Source: Cloeon dipterum (Eukaryota; Arthropoda; Insecta; Ephemeroptera; Baetidae). Taken from it: 64,000 nucleotides of DNA. The position numbers were made by a program, and so were the translations under genes. The stretch spans positions 10,478,001 to 10,542,000 of the forward strand of contig NC_088788.1 in assembly GCF_949628265.1 (NCBI RefSeq), written 5' to 3'. The number at the start of each line of letters is the position of its first letter. Position 1 is the stretch's first letter. This document shows positions 28,601 to 41,381 of this stretch, piece by piece. The notes beneath the pieces were generated by a model. The model saw only the letters and a list, made by a program, of their open reading frames with translations, was not told the DNA's origin and searched no databases.

Positions 28601-31600
28601 AGGATCCAGTGATTTAAAATATTCCTTTATATTAGGACACATCGTTTTTCCTCAATAACCAATTTTTTTACCAAAATGTTGTAATAAAAATTGTTTAATG
28701 TGTCTTAAGAATTAAGAATTGAGTATTTTTTTAATTTTAAATGTTTTGTTTGTTTTTACATTCTCAAAACACGCTGAAATAACAAGCGTATCATTTTATG
28801 TCGAATAAAATAAAAATAAAATATAATAAAACATGTCTTTTCAATTCTTTTTCAAGAATATAAATAACATTTCATTAAGGAAATACGATTGTAAAGAAAA
28901 TGCATCCCTGTTGGGGAAAAGAAGAAGAAAAACAACCTCGTACTCTTCCCCCTGAATCGCCAGTTTCCAATTTCAAGCCTGGCAGATCGTTTTAATCGTC
29001 TAATTTTCGCCAACACGACCGGCCCGGCAGACAGAACTAATTAAAATCGTGTTCACGAGCCGCATTTCCATTTGATTGCAGGAACACTACAACCTAGTGG
29101 CCGATGACCCTGTCCTGGGACCGGTGCTGCTGTCCGTCAAAAACGAGCTGATGGCCAGCCAGGAACACACAAGGCTCGTCCTCAGGCTCAAGTCAGGCAC
29201 GGTGCACGAACTGCTGCCAAACACGTGCATCCAACAGTCGCCAAACCCGGCCAAATTGGCAAAGGTAGGTTCACATGAGAAGGAATTTTGTCCTCGGAAT
29301 TTCGTTATGATCCAATTGCTCAAGGCATTCCCCGAGCCTTGCGCGAGACGTGCTCCAGACCTTTACAAGGATTTGTAAATTGACACAGGAATAATTTTCT
29401 ACACCTCGTGTGCTGACAATAAAGTTATAATTATTATTGCTAGAGGGCTGCAGCTCGTTGCTAGAATCGTGCGATGTTTCACAGCTACAATTTTCTGCAC
29501 TTTTAAATTCTTGGTCTTGCAAGTTCACAGTTTTAAAGATTAAAACGCCCCTTTTTAGAAATTTATTGTTCAAACAAGCGATTCGATTATGTGTAGAAAT
29601 TGAAACTTGTTTACAAACCACGCCGTTTAAACGAGGTGAATAATGCGTTCAATTTAAAACTCCCTTTTAAAGCGTGGGACATGGTTTTCTGCCATTTTTC
29701 ATGCTTGCCTAGATGATGAATCACGGCCTTGATCTGCTCCGCAATTAATCAAATATCCTCGCCACGAAAGCGAGCAAACGATGAATCACACAGCAGCTGA
29801 AAATTGCCAGGAAACACCGCTGGTTTAAATTTATTTACGTGCGAGCGTTTGTCCGACGCCCATGAAGTCGTTTTGTTTTCAAGTGAGAGAGTGCTGATCA
29901 CGCCTAGAAATCAAGCCGCGGTCGTTATTATTATTGTTGTCCGTGCTGGCTCCACCCGCCAAGCATTTTGAATTTCAAATCACGTCCGAAAATGTAACAA
30001 AAACACACTCACTTGAGTTGGCAGGTGGAGATAATTTTATCCCGGCTTGCAAAACTCTCCATTCCGCCGCTTTTTATGTATCGCAAGCGCTGACGTGTGG
30101 TTGCAAAATGATTCCTTGCTGACGTGTAAGCATAAAGAAACACAATACTAATTCCACTTTCCCACTATTGTTTGCGAGTGGCACATATATGCGATTTGTT
30201 TGGCGATATATTGGAAAACTTTTGCAGCCTCGCGCACGGCTATTCAATTCGTATATATAACTGTTGTTTGACCCTTTCTTATTCGCCTGTGAATGTGCGT
30301 TTGAATGATGGATTGTTTTGTCAAACGACTTTTCGTTGCGTGCTCGTTTTTACTCAGAATCGTGATTGTCTGCTCGCATCCACATTAAATTACGATAGTC
30401 CGACGCCGCTCACCCTCTCCCCCGAAATATTAATAATTCCTCCAAACAGACACTCGGTTCCCAGCCAATCCATCAGCACGGATACTAAAAAGCAGACACT
30501 TTTAACAACTACGTGTGAAAATAACGATTTTTCTCCGATGATGGACTCCCGAAATGCTCCCTCAGCAGATAATAGGCGGGTATACCTTTTTCTCGCCAGG
30601 TAATGACCCTGTCAGGTCGTAACCCCTTTCAGCCGGCCTCCCCCGCGCCCTTGAACCGTGGAAAGCATTATTCAAACCAAAATGAGCGTTTCTATTGTTG
30701 ATCGGCGTGAAAAGCGCATTCAAAAGAGAAAACACGCGTGACTAGCCTTTCCGTTCACGCCAGGTGGAAATTAATTTGGTCCCTGCATAATTATACAGGC
30801 TCGGAGAGGGAAAAGAACGCGATCGGAACCATATGCATAAAATCAAAATCATGTTTGTAGAAGATGCAGCTGGTAGTTCTCTCGACGCGAGAGATCAAAT
30901 TTCGACGGCTTAAGTGTTTGCTCCGACTTTATATAATTATCACCAATTTTCTATCATCTTTCCGGCCTAACAAGCGAATCATCTTCGACTTTTATTAACC
31001 GATATATGTTATTTATAAAAGCACCAATTAACTGAAGAAGATCTTCCGTCTATCTATGCTTCAGCGAGACACTTGCCAAATCTCATTTTTTTTTCTTTTT
31101 TAAATTTAGACGGAGCTGCGTCCATACCGCGTCGGCATTATCTTCGGAACGGCTAGGGGCTACTGACGTTCAGCATAACCATACTGCGCTCATCTTCGTG
31201 CCGTAAAAGTAGTTCAATCCAATTAAAATTCGATCCGCGCCTTCCGCCCCCCTGATACCTGCCGGAATCACAGCATCTCGTCAAAGATCTCGCGTTACGC
31301 ACGGTGCAAAACGAATTTTTCGGTGCCATGGGAATGCGTCAGACAATGGGAGCGGCGTGACCCGCGAGATAAGACAGAGTGTCTCTCTTGAGAGAACCGG
31401 AGCAGCGGTTTTTTGCCGTTCTTGTCGGTTTACAAGAGCTGCTATGTTTGCCTTTCGTCGTCGCCGGGGCCTGATCAGCAGGAACTAGCGCCAAAATCTA
31501 ATTTCGCCCTCTTGGCAGCGGGGGTGGCTGGCCGTTATTGGCCGAGGGACACCACTTGCGCGTCTGCCGCCTGCCTGCCCGTTTGTATGCTCTCCGCACG

Positions 31601-34600
31601 ACCCGCATGTAGGGCGCAGACTTGACTGACTGCGCGACTGCCTCGTCCTGATAAAACAAACACACTGGGCGCCTCTTCAAAGCTCCGCGCGCGCTGCACA
31701 CACATAAACTTTTGCAACATATACATACGCCAAGAGCCGATGGGTTGCCTCTTGTCTGGATAAACTTCAGGCAGGATTGAGACTTTTAATAAAGAGCACT
31801 GATGCAATAATCGCCAGAAGAGCTTGCAGATAGAGCAATGAAAAATGGCTGTCAAATCCGGAGAGCGTGTTTTTCTTCATTTTTCATTACTGGAGAACAA
31901 TGAGAGGAAAGAGCGATAGGCGTTTTGCTGCTCAACAGGTCTTTAAACTTTTGATTGATTAATGGAGTGAGCAGTTTAATCATTGAATTATAACCGAGGA
32001 GATGAATTAAATAGATTAAAGTCTAAATTATATAAGAGAGGCTCTCTGCGTATTTTTAAATTTTGATTTTTCTCAGAGATGAAAAAGGGACAAATGATGT
32101 TTATGTTTTTGTAGCAATTTTATTTTCTTTTGAGTGAAAATTGAGATCAAACGCGCACGTTTGGAACAAATTTATATCTAAACTTTACATAAATTTTAAG
32201 TTTCCGTGTTTCTCGAACTCTTCAGAGGCCCACAAATCAGTTTCAGGCCTATTTTTTCCACAGAAAACATATTTATAGCTCGAGCGGATTATAAAGATTT
32301 TGCTACCATCAATACTTCAACGATTTCACGATTCGTAAATAATGTTTGCACTTGCCATCTACAGAGCTTAGAAAAAAATAATCGATCGACGGAAATTCCC
32401 AGGCCTAAAAACATAATGGCGCTTCACTTCTTTAGCAGAAGACAACGGAACAAAAAATAGAATTAACCTTTGTGTTTGATCGCTGCGATTCGCGCACTGA
32501 GAATGAAAAGTCGATTCCATTGAGATAACCCAGTCGATTGGAAATTCCTGATCACGCCTCTCAGGCTGAAACAAAAAGAATGCCGATTCAATACGTTCAA
32601 TACGATTCGTTCGTAACGCGACGCACAAAGATCGCACACTGAGCCGGTTCGGAGGCATGTTCATTGATCTGTAGCCGTGACACTGCGCGAGATAAAACAC
32701 TGCCGAGCACTAAATCACTCTGCTCCTAATGTGAGAATTCACCGCCCCGGGCGATGTTTTCCTCGGATGTGCGAAACCAATTCATTCAGCTCTCTTCCCA
32801 TGACGCGTATCAAACTCCGAAGAGAGGCGAGGGAATTTTTCGATACACTAGAAGCAGTGCAAACAAACCAAATCGATTAAAATGTAAATTTTTGCGTCTC
32901 GTGTAGTGCCGCACGGGGAGCAGCAAAATGTAATCTGCTTGTCGCCCGTCCAAAGTAATACGCGTTTTTTGGAGAAACCTGCTATACGATAGAGAAAATC
33001 TGACTTCTCGCGCCGCGCGTCCAGAAACTTTTGTGATTGATTAGGGAAACCGGTTATTTTCTCCTCACAAAACTGATCACTTTGACTGCCCAGCCAGCAT
33101 CTCGAGTTGGAAATTTGGGTCCTGCTCCACCCAAGGAGCAAGGCCACGTGCATTAGTCACTCGGAACTGAAAAATAAATGAGCCTGCCAGCCGAGTTTTT
33201 TCCGCGCCTTGCAACGCTTTCGACGCAAAAATGGATGTGACACCTGAAATATCGCGGTTGCTTCCTACCCAAAAATGATAAAAGCATATACTCAAGCGAG
33301 AATGAAGAAGCGAGCAGGTCTTGGCGGCGGCTGAGTGAGAAAAGTATGCTAATTTCTCAACCTCCGCCTACCCTTTCTCAGAGGGATCGGCTTCGCGAAA
33401 CGGCCGGGCTGATCACACGCTCTTCAGGTTTCTGTGCGGCTGACTTCATTTCGAGCAAATCTCACGGCAAATTATGTCCGCGCTGTGATCGGCACCTGGG
33501 AAAATAAATTAATCAGACAGAGTACGAGGCCTTGGGCTCGTGTGTGAAGTCGCACGCAATTCTATTTGTAAGCAAAATCGAGCAACACTTCATTCATCGC
33601 CCTACTTGAGCATCTAGGAACAATTCTTCCGACGAATGAAGTCAAGTGAAAACGCCACACTTTTTTACGAAAAGGTAGAAAGTGGACATAGTAAAACACA
33701 CCGACAAGAGAGTGATAATTGGTGCCTAATTCGCCGTCTACCCGTCCGTAAACATCTTGCTTCGGAGAAGAAACGCTTCAAATTACTCGGCTTAAAAGCT
33801 GAATTTGGCCAGAAGCTGTCGTGCTTTCCGGGAATGGGCCCAAATTACTCCTGCAGCGACTTGACACGGGGGCGTGACGCAACAGTTCAGGGTCAGAGGA
33901 AGAAAAGGAATCACGCTCGGTGCTTCCGACTCAGGAGAAAAATCATTAGCACGCTCAGCATAGCTTCTTTCCTTTTCTTAATTCCTTTCTCGCGCCGCCG
34001 GATGCGAGCCCATTCCCCTGAGACCAATTTTATATCTCGGAAAATATCAGACCGGCTCGCAGCTGAAATTGTAATTAAATCAGAGCAACTCTCTTCCCTT
34101 TTCCTTCCATAAGAATCCGCCGGCGTTAATAGCCTCGGCTGGTAATGACTTTCGCACGTTTTTCGCACCGCCTTAGCATAATTTGCGCTGCGGAGCGTGA
34201 ACTGGGGCCCCTGACGAAAGGGTTCTTTTTTGACCAGCACTGGAGCGGGAGCGACCTTGCTGCACAACAACAAAAGTGTTTCAGCGCGTGATGGTCTGAT
34301 GGTGGTAATTGGCGTCGACCAATCGGTTGGTGCCCGACCGAAATGGCATATCGAGTCCTCGGATCCGCGCAAGAATAACACTCGACTCGCTAATTTTAAG
34401 GAATTTTACGCCACTGACTGAGGTGTTTTACTTGGCTCGTTGACGGCGTGATATGCAACGAGACTTTTATTGATAAAAAAAATCTTCATGCTTTAAGAAT
34501 AAGACTACTATTTAAATTTATATTAAATAATAGAAAACGATTTATTTCTGAGAGTTACAAAATGTAGTAAATCATTCCAGTTGGACCAGAGCTTTGCCTA

Positions 34601-37600
34601 ATTAAATTTTTTGAAGTGCCATTTTCCTCCTCCATCTTAAATAGGAATAATTTTACAAAGCTCTAGCGCAGTGCTCCATGTGATTGAAGATTCAATAAGT
34701 ATATCCTGGTTAAATTGTTTTTTTTTTTGTATTTACAATCGATTAATTATTTTAATATTGCTCTAGTAAATTTTCTATCTATAATTTAAGCGCAAACCAC
34801 GTTGTTGTTTGCGTGGAGTTGCACATGCGGGCGAATACATAAATGTGCTGGTATAATCACCGCGTCCCACCGAAAAGTAATCGCTGCCGCAATTATATAT
34901 CTCACCACTCTATTTCCTCTTGCGGCTCAAACGCGCAACGATTTCCCGTCTTGTCGTATATCACAATCGAGGCGAAAAGCTGGTGCAAATTGGAGCCAGT
35001 CGGACAGCGAGGAAATCATTCGTTTCTGTCCGTGCAAAAATATTAATTTTCCTCCGGGAATATCTCTTTTTTTCTCTTTCTCTCGTCGTCTTTTTGAGGC
35101 AGATGAAACGAGTGTGGGAAATAATGGGGCCCGGAGCTGCGCGGAATTTCTTCGCCGCGAGGAATGCTTTGAGGCCCTTCAGCCACGCAAATAATGCACA
35201 CGCGAATTATTTTAATGACTCGCCTCGCAATAAAATAAACCCGGCTAGCAGATTGGATTTGTTATTAAATCGTAAATGTGTCCGTTTGTGCGTGACGATT
35301 ACGTTTTACTCAAAACTCATGCAACTTTCGTGATTGATTCGCAGATGCTGAACGAGGAAATCACCGCCGACAAGTTCAGTCCGATCCTGTGCCCGAAGGC
35401 GTCCGACCTGATCGCCACCTACGATGAGCACGTTCTAGTTTCCACCTTCAAGTTCGGCGTGCTGTTCCAACGGTTTGGACAAACCACGGAAGAGCAACTG
35501 TTCAGCAACCCCAAACCTTCACAAGCGCTAGACGAGTTCCTCGGCATGCTTGGAAAGAGAATCAGACTCAAGGATCACAAAGGGTGAGCACAAAAACATT
35601 TTATTTCAATGATATATTTTTCAAACTAAATTTTGTGAATGAAACATTTTGATAGGGATATTCTAAAGATAATACTAAGGGATTTCCAGAGCCCAAGATA
35701 GTTTGTCTAATTTCTTTAATATTTTCAAAGGAAAAAATAAGGGGGAGAAAATATGACAGATGTAGTGCCGAGTCTACTGTGCTGCTCATTTATCCTTACT
35801 CTTTCTTAACCCTTTTTATCTTTCCTCTCCTTCCTTCCTTCCTTCCTATTTTTACCCTTTGAAATTATGGAAGAAATATTTATACCATTTTGGAACGGCA
35901 TTTATGGCCAGACTTTTTACTATTTTAACACAAACTTTTATTGTTAATTTTTATCTTACGAATCTGATGAATTCAATTCACCTTGGAAGGCTATGCTTAT
36001 TATTTAAAAAAAATCAATTTTTTCTTTGGTTGAGTTGAAATCTGTCGAGCGGAAAAAATGGTGCACTATAAAGTTTCATTAATGTTGAGTGCATGCTGCG
36101 TGTAATGCACACTGCGCGAAACCATTTTTCCGAGTCCAACCCTTGCGGTCGGTGATCACTCATGCACTCGGCGTAATCGCCGTCAGTGTCATTTTCTGCG
36201 TTTATGCACCTCGTGGCAGCTGCGGCGGCTAATAATGGAAAATGCGCGGCAAGTGGGTTAATGACCGCCCACGGAAATCTCATTTAGTTAGTTAGTTTGT
36301 CGGCGACGGTGAGACCACCGACACACCCAGCAAAGACTGCGCCGCGCACAACAACCGTGGGCTTTGACAAATTCGCACTTGCCGATATAAATTAATCCGG
36401 ACACGAGCACGAGCTCCCACGCCGCCGTCTTTTCGGCCATAAATCGCTCTCTTTATTTGGTCTAGCGTCTGATTGATGGACGATCGTTTCAGGTACCGAG
36501 GTGGTCTGGATACCCAGTTTGGCCAGACGGGCGAAGATGCTGTGTACGACGTCTTCAGGGACAGGGAGATCATGTTCCATGTGTCGCCGCTGCTGCCGTA
36601 CGCGGACAACGATCCTCAGCAGTTGCAACGCAAGAGGCACATAGGTAAGTGGGTGGCGGGTAGGCAGCCCGCGCGACGCGCCCATTATGACGGTCGCATA
36701 ACCTCGGCGTGCGCCAGGCGTCTCGCCCGCGCAGCTTTTTACTGGAATTATATCCAAAATAGAACTTCTGCTTTCGTAACAAGATCTTTTTATTGCTTGT
36801 ATTGCGAGCATTGTAAATTAAATCAATTAAACTATAAACTCAAAGGAAAAGAGACAAAAGAGTAAAATAACTTATTAAAATTTTTGACCAGAAAAGAGCA
36901 GAGTAAAAAAGATAATTTTGAACATTGAACAGACAAAATCGTTGGAATAAATATGGGCTCGGCACAGAAGACGCCCTATTTTCAAGCTGAACTCTCAATT
37001 GTTCCAAAGATTTTAATCATTGAACCAATCCATAATGTCGCTCATAACGTGCCGTATTTTTCTTGCAGGCAACGACATCGTCGCGATTGTATTCCAGGAG
37101 ACAAACACACCGTTCGCACCCGATATGATCGCCTCGCACTTCCTCCACGCGTTCATTGTAGTCCAAGCCATTGAGCCGAACACTCCAAACACGAGGTAAG
37201 TGGCGTTTGATCCGCCTGCCTGCGGTGCTAATGACGCGTTTATCGTTACCATTCGCAGCTACAAAGTGAGTGTTACTGCAAGGGACGACGTTCCCTTCTT
37301 CGGGCCGGCGCTGCCGAGCCCGGCCATCTTCAAGAAAGGGCCAGAGTTCAGGGAGTTTTTACTGACCAAACTGATCAACGCCGAGAACGCGTGCTACAAG
37401 GCTGAGAAGTTCGCCAAATTAGAGGTATACAAAAATTAAATACCAATAAAAAATTTGCCTTTCAAATGCATCTAAAAATAAACACGAAAGTAGCAGGCTG
37501 GCTTTTTAAATATTCTAATTAATTCAAGAGAAGTCGTGCATTATTTATATATTCCTAACTCAATTATTTCAGTGTCGAACTCGAGCGTCTCTGCTTGCGT

Positions 37601-39863
37601 CGTTGGTTGATGAGCTGCGGCTAAAGTCAATGGAGTTTCTGGGTCAGACGCCCGTCTCCGCCGCACCGGACACCCCCAAGGCGGAAAAGCCAGACTCGGC
37701 CGGCAGCCGCTTTATCGAGTCAGTACGCAAGGTGATCACGAGAAAAAATCCATCCAACAGCTCGGAAACGTCGCTGAACGTGGCCAACATTAACAACAAC
37801 AATGTCGTAATGTCCACAAAGAAAATCGCCGCGCCAAAAGCGCCAGCCACCGGTGACAACGTTCAAACGGTAATGCTTTGCGAGTTTTTTCGTCACGCAA
37901 TGGAGGTGATAATGGATTTTCTTATAGAATGGGAGGCCGAGTCTCAAGAGTACAGGTAGTAACAACAGCGACAGCAGTGTCAAGAAGGGCAGTGGCAAAG
38001 ACAACTTGGCTAGCAATCCTTCTTCTCCAGCGTCGAGTCCCGACATGCCTACTCATCGAGCTGCGAGGTAAATAATATGTTTTGATATATCAATAAGGGA
38101 TTAAAAAATTAAAAATCATTAGGAGACATCCAAACACTTTATGGTACGCTACACACTATTAAAATTAAGGCGAAATTTTTATTTTTGAAGCTGGTAAAAG
38201 CATGAAAATATTTTTATTTTCATTTATTTATTTACTTTGCTTTTGATAAGTATTCCATCAACTGTGAAGCAAAATCCTCAGCACTGTTGTTTTTGTTTAT
38301 CAGGAAAAGTACTGCCGTTCAGGTCAAAGAGTTTGAGAGAACGTGAAAAATAAATTTCTTGCAGCTGAAATATACTAAAAACCCTACCATATCTTAAAAT
38401 TATCAAGAAAATTAAATATACAACACATAAGAGATTGTGCATAATTTTTCTGACGGTATAAAATGATCAATCAATTTTACAATGTGAAACCTGATGTTTG
38501 TTTGTATTAAAATTACCTTATTTTAATTGAAATTGATTTTTACAGATTAAATTTGTCGGAGAGCGACGACTCGTCCTTGAACAGCATCGATTTGGACACT
38601 GGCGGCGTGTACAACGGGGACAGCGACACGGGGCTCGAAAGCATGTCGAGCGCCGAGACGCCGCACAAGCCCATCTCATGCAGCTTCTGCATGGACAGCA
38701 ACGGCCAGCAAGAGGTGTGTCCGGAGGCAGCCTCGGCCGTCGAGGCGGCTGTCGCGCGACAGCTCGAGAGTCTCAGGCAAGAAGTGACCAGGCTTAAGTG
38801 CGACAAACTTGACCTGCTGCGGCAGAATGTGGTGAGTGAAGGCGCCGTTCGATTTTCTCCTCATGGTGGCAGTCCTTCAACCTCAGCTGATTTCCCTGCT
38901 CATTCCTCCTCGTCCACCCGAACAAGACTGAGTGCTGACCCTCACATTGACCGGCTCTAAACTAGAAAATTCATTCATTCTGCTCTCTCACTCTTTTCAT
39001 CTGCTTCTTCTATACATTCTATACAGTCTCTATTATGTTGCGTGTGGTATGCCTATAATTTTTCCGTTCTCATTGAGTTTCGTTGCTTCTGTATTCAGTG
39101 GGATTTAGTTGTGCTTCTTTTGTAATTTGTTATATATTCGTATTTTTTGTACTTCTCCGTAGAGGTTGAATTTTTCTGTATAAAACTGCAATCACTTCAC
39201 TTCCGCCCAAGGCTCATTGGATTGAAAGATAAATAATGTGTTTTGATCGTTTGAAATATTGTGGTTTTTCCATTTTTGCTATAAACGGCAGCTTTTATGT
39301 TGAGAAAAATATGAAAATTTCGATGCGGAAGTTTTGGCCGAAACCACAAACTGGCCTACAAAAATAGATTAATAAACTGACTGACTTTTTGCGAAACGAT
39401 ATATCACCAACACTATCAGCCTCTTTTCTGTTACTGTTTCTCTGGTGCTACATACACTTCTCCTTAGCTTTTAAAACAATTAAAACAAACATCACTTGTT
39501 GCCTTCTGCTGTCATAACAAACTTTCCACAACATTCTCATAAACTCTGAACACTAATTAACAAACACACTTTGCCCCGGGACATGCCAGTCAAATGAGCT
39601 GACCTCAGATGGTGGTGGTGGTGATGGTGGTGGTGGTGTTTTGGTTGGTGAATGTAGACAGCAAGCAAGCGTTTGAGACTGAGAACTTAAAAAGCAAATC
39701 TGTGTGACTCTTCTGCCATCAGAACTGCCAGCGAGACATCAAGAAGCTCAAGGAGCAAGACATGCAGTTGCAGATGGACCTGCACATAGCCTCGTCAGAG
39801 CTGCACCGGCTGCGCTCCGTGCTGCGAGAGTGCGTGGGCGGCAGCGAGAGTTCTGCCGTCTAA
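7469..39863 (+). CDS. Rapgap1: Rap GTPase-activating protein (Rap1GAP type)
   Basis: Stimulates GTP hydrolysis by the small GTPase Rap1, switching off Rap-dependent adhesion and signalling. Core exons, all in phase: 21228-21554, 29082-29264, 35345-35583, 36493-36644, 37069-37195, 37259-37424, 37573-37869, 37928-38067, 38546-38831 and 39723-39863, preceded by a first exon at 7469-7669 (752 aa) or 10715-10792 (711 aa). Family landmarks in order: [61 protein letters not shown], then [19 protein letters not shown], whose Asn in GND is the catalytic asparagine thumb. [17 protein letters not shown] and [19 protein letters not shown] close the GAP domain. The tail is Ser-rich, has the conserved DTGLES..S..TPHK motif and ends in a predicted coiled coil (from about QLESLRQEV to VLRECVGG). 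No GoLoco motif was found in the visible exons. The 3' end lies inside a tandem duplication. Confidence 0.95.
10430..10714 (+). promoter_or_regulatory. GC-rich promoter region of the proximal Rapgap1 first exon
   Basis: A GC-rich stretch with a CA run, a GTC/GCC trinucleotide run and CpG-dense sequence directly precedes the 10715 ATG. Its composition stands out from the surrounding intron and is typical of a TATA-less promoter plus 5' UTR. The transcription start cannot be placed from sequence. Confidence 0.4.
10715..10792 (+). CDS. Rapgap1: Rapgap1 proximal alternative first coding exon
   Basis: ATG in good context (GCAAAATGA) followed by 26 codons, rich in Lys, Arg and Ser, ending at a GTACAG donor in phase 0. 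Splicing to 21228 keeps the frame and gives a 711-aa protein. The peptide begins [15 protein letters not shown] and has a second basic-Ser motif, RRKSLG. It lies downstream of the distal first exon and has its own GC-rich upstream region, so an independent promoter is likely. Confidence 0.55.
13511..13650. repeat. Two-copy imperfect tandem repeat
   Basis: AATTTAAAACACT occurs at 13511 and 13578, and CAACTCATTACTCAATTT occurs near 13549, with an almost identical copy about 77 nt later that has a 2-nt insertion. The unit is about 67-77 nt. It looks like a local duplication within the intron. Confidence 0.7.
14016..14048 (+). CDS. Weak candidate for a third Rapgap1 first coding exon
   Basis: ATG opens 11 codons ([11 protein letters not shown]) and reaches a GTAAAA donor in phase 0, compatible with the 21228 exon. 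GC-rich sequence lies upstream. From memory, some vertebrate RAP1GAP isoforms also begin MSGRK, but five residues are too few to carry weight. A chance ORF is quite possible. Confidence 0.2.
21555..29081 (+). other. Rapgap1 intron
   Basis: About 7.5 kb without a supportable exon. It contains a short GTTC/GTTCG run near 23058 and a GCC run near 24525, but no recognisable repeat family or RNA gene. Confidence 0.6.
29265..35344 (+). other. Rapgap1 intron
   Basis: About 6.1 kb without a supportable exon. The longest ORFs (near 30.2, 33.7 and 34.2 kb) are unlike any family I know, and the last two overlap on opposite strands, as expected of chance ORFs in GC-richer patches. Confidence 0.6.
38832..38960 (+). 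CDS. Rapgap1: Possible Rapgap1 intron-retention C-terminus
   Basis: If the GTGAGT donor at 38832 is skipped, the frame stays open for 42 codons (Ser/Thr-rich, ending HIDRL) to a stop at 38958-38960. The protein would then lack the second half of the C-terminal coiled coil. The alternative is ordinary intron that happens to be open. Confidence 0.25.
   Translation: MSEGAVRFSPHGGSPSTSADFPAHSSSSTRTRLSADPHIDRL
39610..39638. repeat. TGG trinucleotide microsatellite
   Basis: An interrupted (TGG)n run in the last Rapgap1 intron, about 85 nt before the terminal exon. It is absent from unit B because that part was deleted. Confidence 0.85.
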
Positions 39864-41381
39864 AAGTTAGTTGCGTGTGAGCGTTAAACATTTGAGGGAA
39901 GGTGATGGACTTCTGCTGGGACTAAAAGGAAGCGTTTCAAATTTCTGTGTCGTTGTTGAATTTGCTTAATTTATTGTTAAAAGGTGGCTGGAAAAGACAG
40001 CCAGCCTTGTAAAACGATTCGAAGATATAAAAGTTAAATTGTATCCCCTGCTCTTATACTTCGCGCAAAAATTGTGTTAATTTAAATTCGCAAGTCCTTT
40101 ACACGTTTCCCTTCTATTTACCAAAGTTGTATATAATACGCAGGTTTGAGTTTTTCGTATGAAGTCACAAGGACGTTCTTTCGCTCTTCGGGAAAGTTAT
40201 CGTATAGATCTATTTACATTGTGTGATCTCCAATTAATTTGTAAGTTTATGACGTATGTATTATGTATCACCAGCATTATTAAGTTACTAACACCCCGCA
40301 AAAGAAGGAATGCTTACATACACATGTGAATTAAAAATGATGTCTAAAAAACAGAGTTGTTTGGCCGGACCGGTTCTATTTTTGAATCGAACGTGCGGAA
40401 TATGCAAAGTGGTGATGAAGATATTGAGACTACTGAAAAGTTTGACAAGAGTATTTTTGCAAATATATAGATTTGAAACATATAACTGCACAAAAACAGT
40501 TGATATAAAATGGCACCATTCATCTGGCTAGACAAACCAAAATGATGTATAAGTAGATGATATATCTTGAATGTACAGCCGTAGTTGACACAAATATTTA
40601 ACCAAACAATATTGTTTAATGTGCATAAAATTAGATATCACTTCACAATTCCTTTCCTTTCTTACACGAGAGAGAGACATCACCGGTTAAATTATTTTCT
40701 TTGGCGTCTCGATATAAAATTATTTGCAATTGATGTACCTGAACTTTGCGCGAAAAGTTGAAATTAAGTGTATAAAATAAAATTTTAGGCCGCAAAGAAT
40801 AATTAAATTTATGTTCATTTCGCTGGGCTTTAGTCTTATTTAGCAATAAGTTCGATTCATGTTATTTTTGTATGCGTGACTCTTTCTGCAAACCTCATTC
40901 AGGAATTGCTGGCATATATTTGGTGTAACACTGCAGGAGATAGACATCCCTCGCGACAAAAATCAATCATACCTACAAAACCGCTTACCAAAGGATAATA
41001 AATTAAGTTGAAATATCGTAATAGACACGTAGAAAATATGTGCAGGAAACCTTACACAGATCCGGATGTATAACGACAACTTCATTGCGAAAGTTATAGA
41101 TTAGAGACATACATTTTTGTTTCATTAATTGATGTCAAAAATTAAAATGTAATTGAATGTAAATAAAAATTGGTACACTCAGGTGTCTAATAAACAAAGC
41201 CCGAAAAACGGCAGTTTCATTTTTCCTATCGACTAAAGAATGGAATGAGTTGTAAAATAAAAATTCGTTTTTTTACGAGGCAATGATATTAATTTGAATG
41301 GAAAAATATAAAATGCCTAAAAAATTAACAGTTTAAGATAAAACTAATACTAATCGGTGCTGGTTCAGTGTGACCCTGATT
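39864..41381 (+). other. Rapgap1 3' UTR and convergent interval to PLC copy A
   Basis: AT-rich sequence between the Rapgap1 stop and the PLC copy A stop, which converge tail-to-tail. Poly(A) signals on the plus strand lie at 41162-41167 and 41189-41194. The short ORFs here look like chance. Confidence 0.6.
41189..41194 (+). terminator. Candidate Rapgap1 poly(A) signal
   Basis: AATAAA about 1.3 kb past the stop, with a second one 27 nt upstream. It is the last clear signal before the convergent PLC gene. Confidence 0.4.

Noticed and set aside
30172-30603. 143-codon plus-strand ORF
   Set aside because: No family resemblance, no splice context that fits Rapgap1, and the reading loses coherence across codons.
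33636-34381. Two ORFs of about 157 codons overlapping on opposite strands
   Set aside because: They lie in a long Rapgap1 intron, overlap antisense, have low-complexity composition and no recognisable motif; chance ORFs in a GC-richer patch.
7425-39723. U12-type introns, given the presence of RNPC3
   Set aside because: None of the donors I could place reads ATATCCTT or GTATCCTT; all are GT-AG of the major type.
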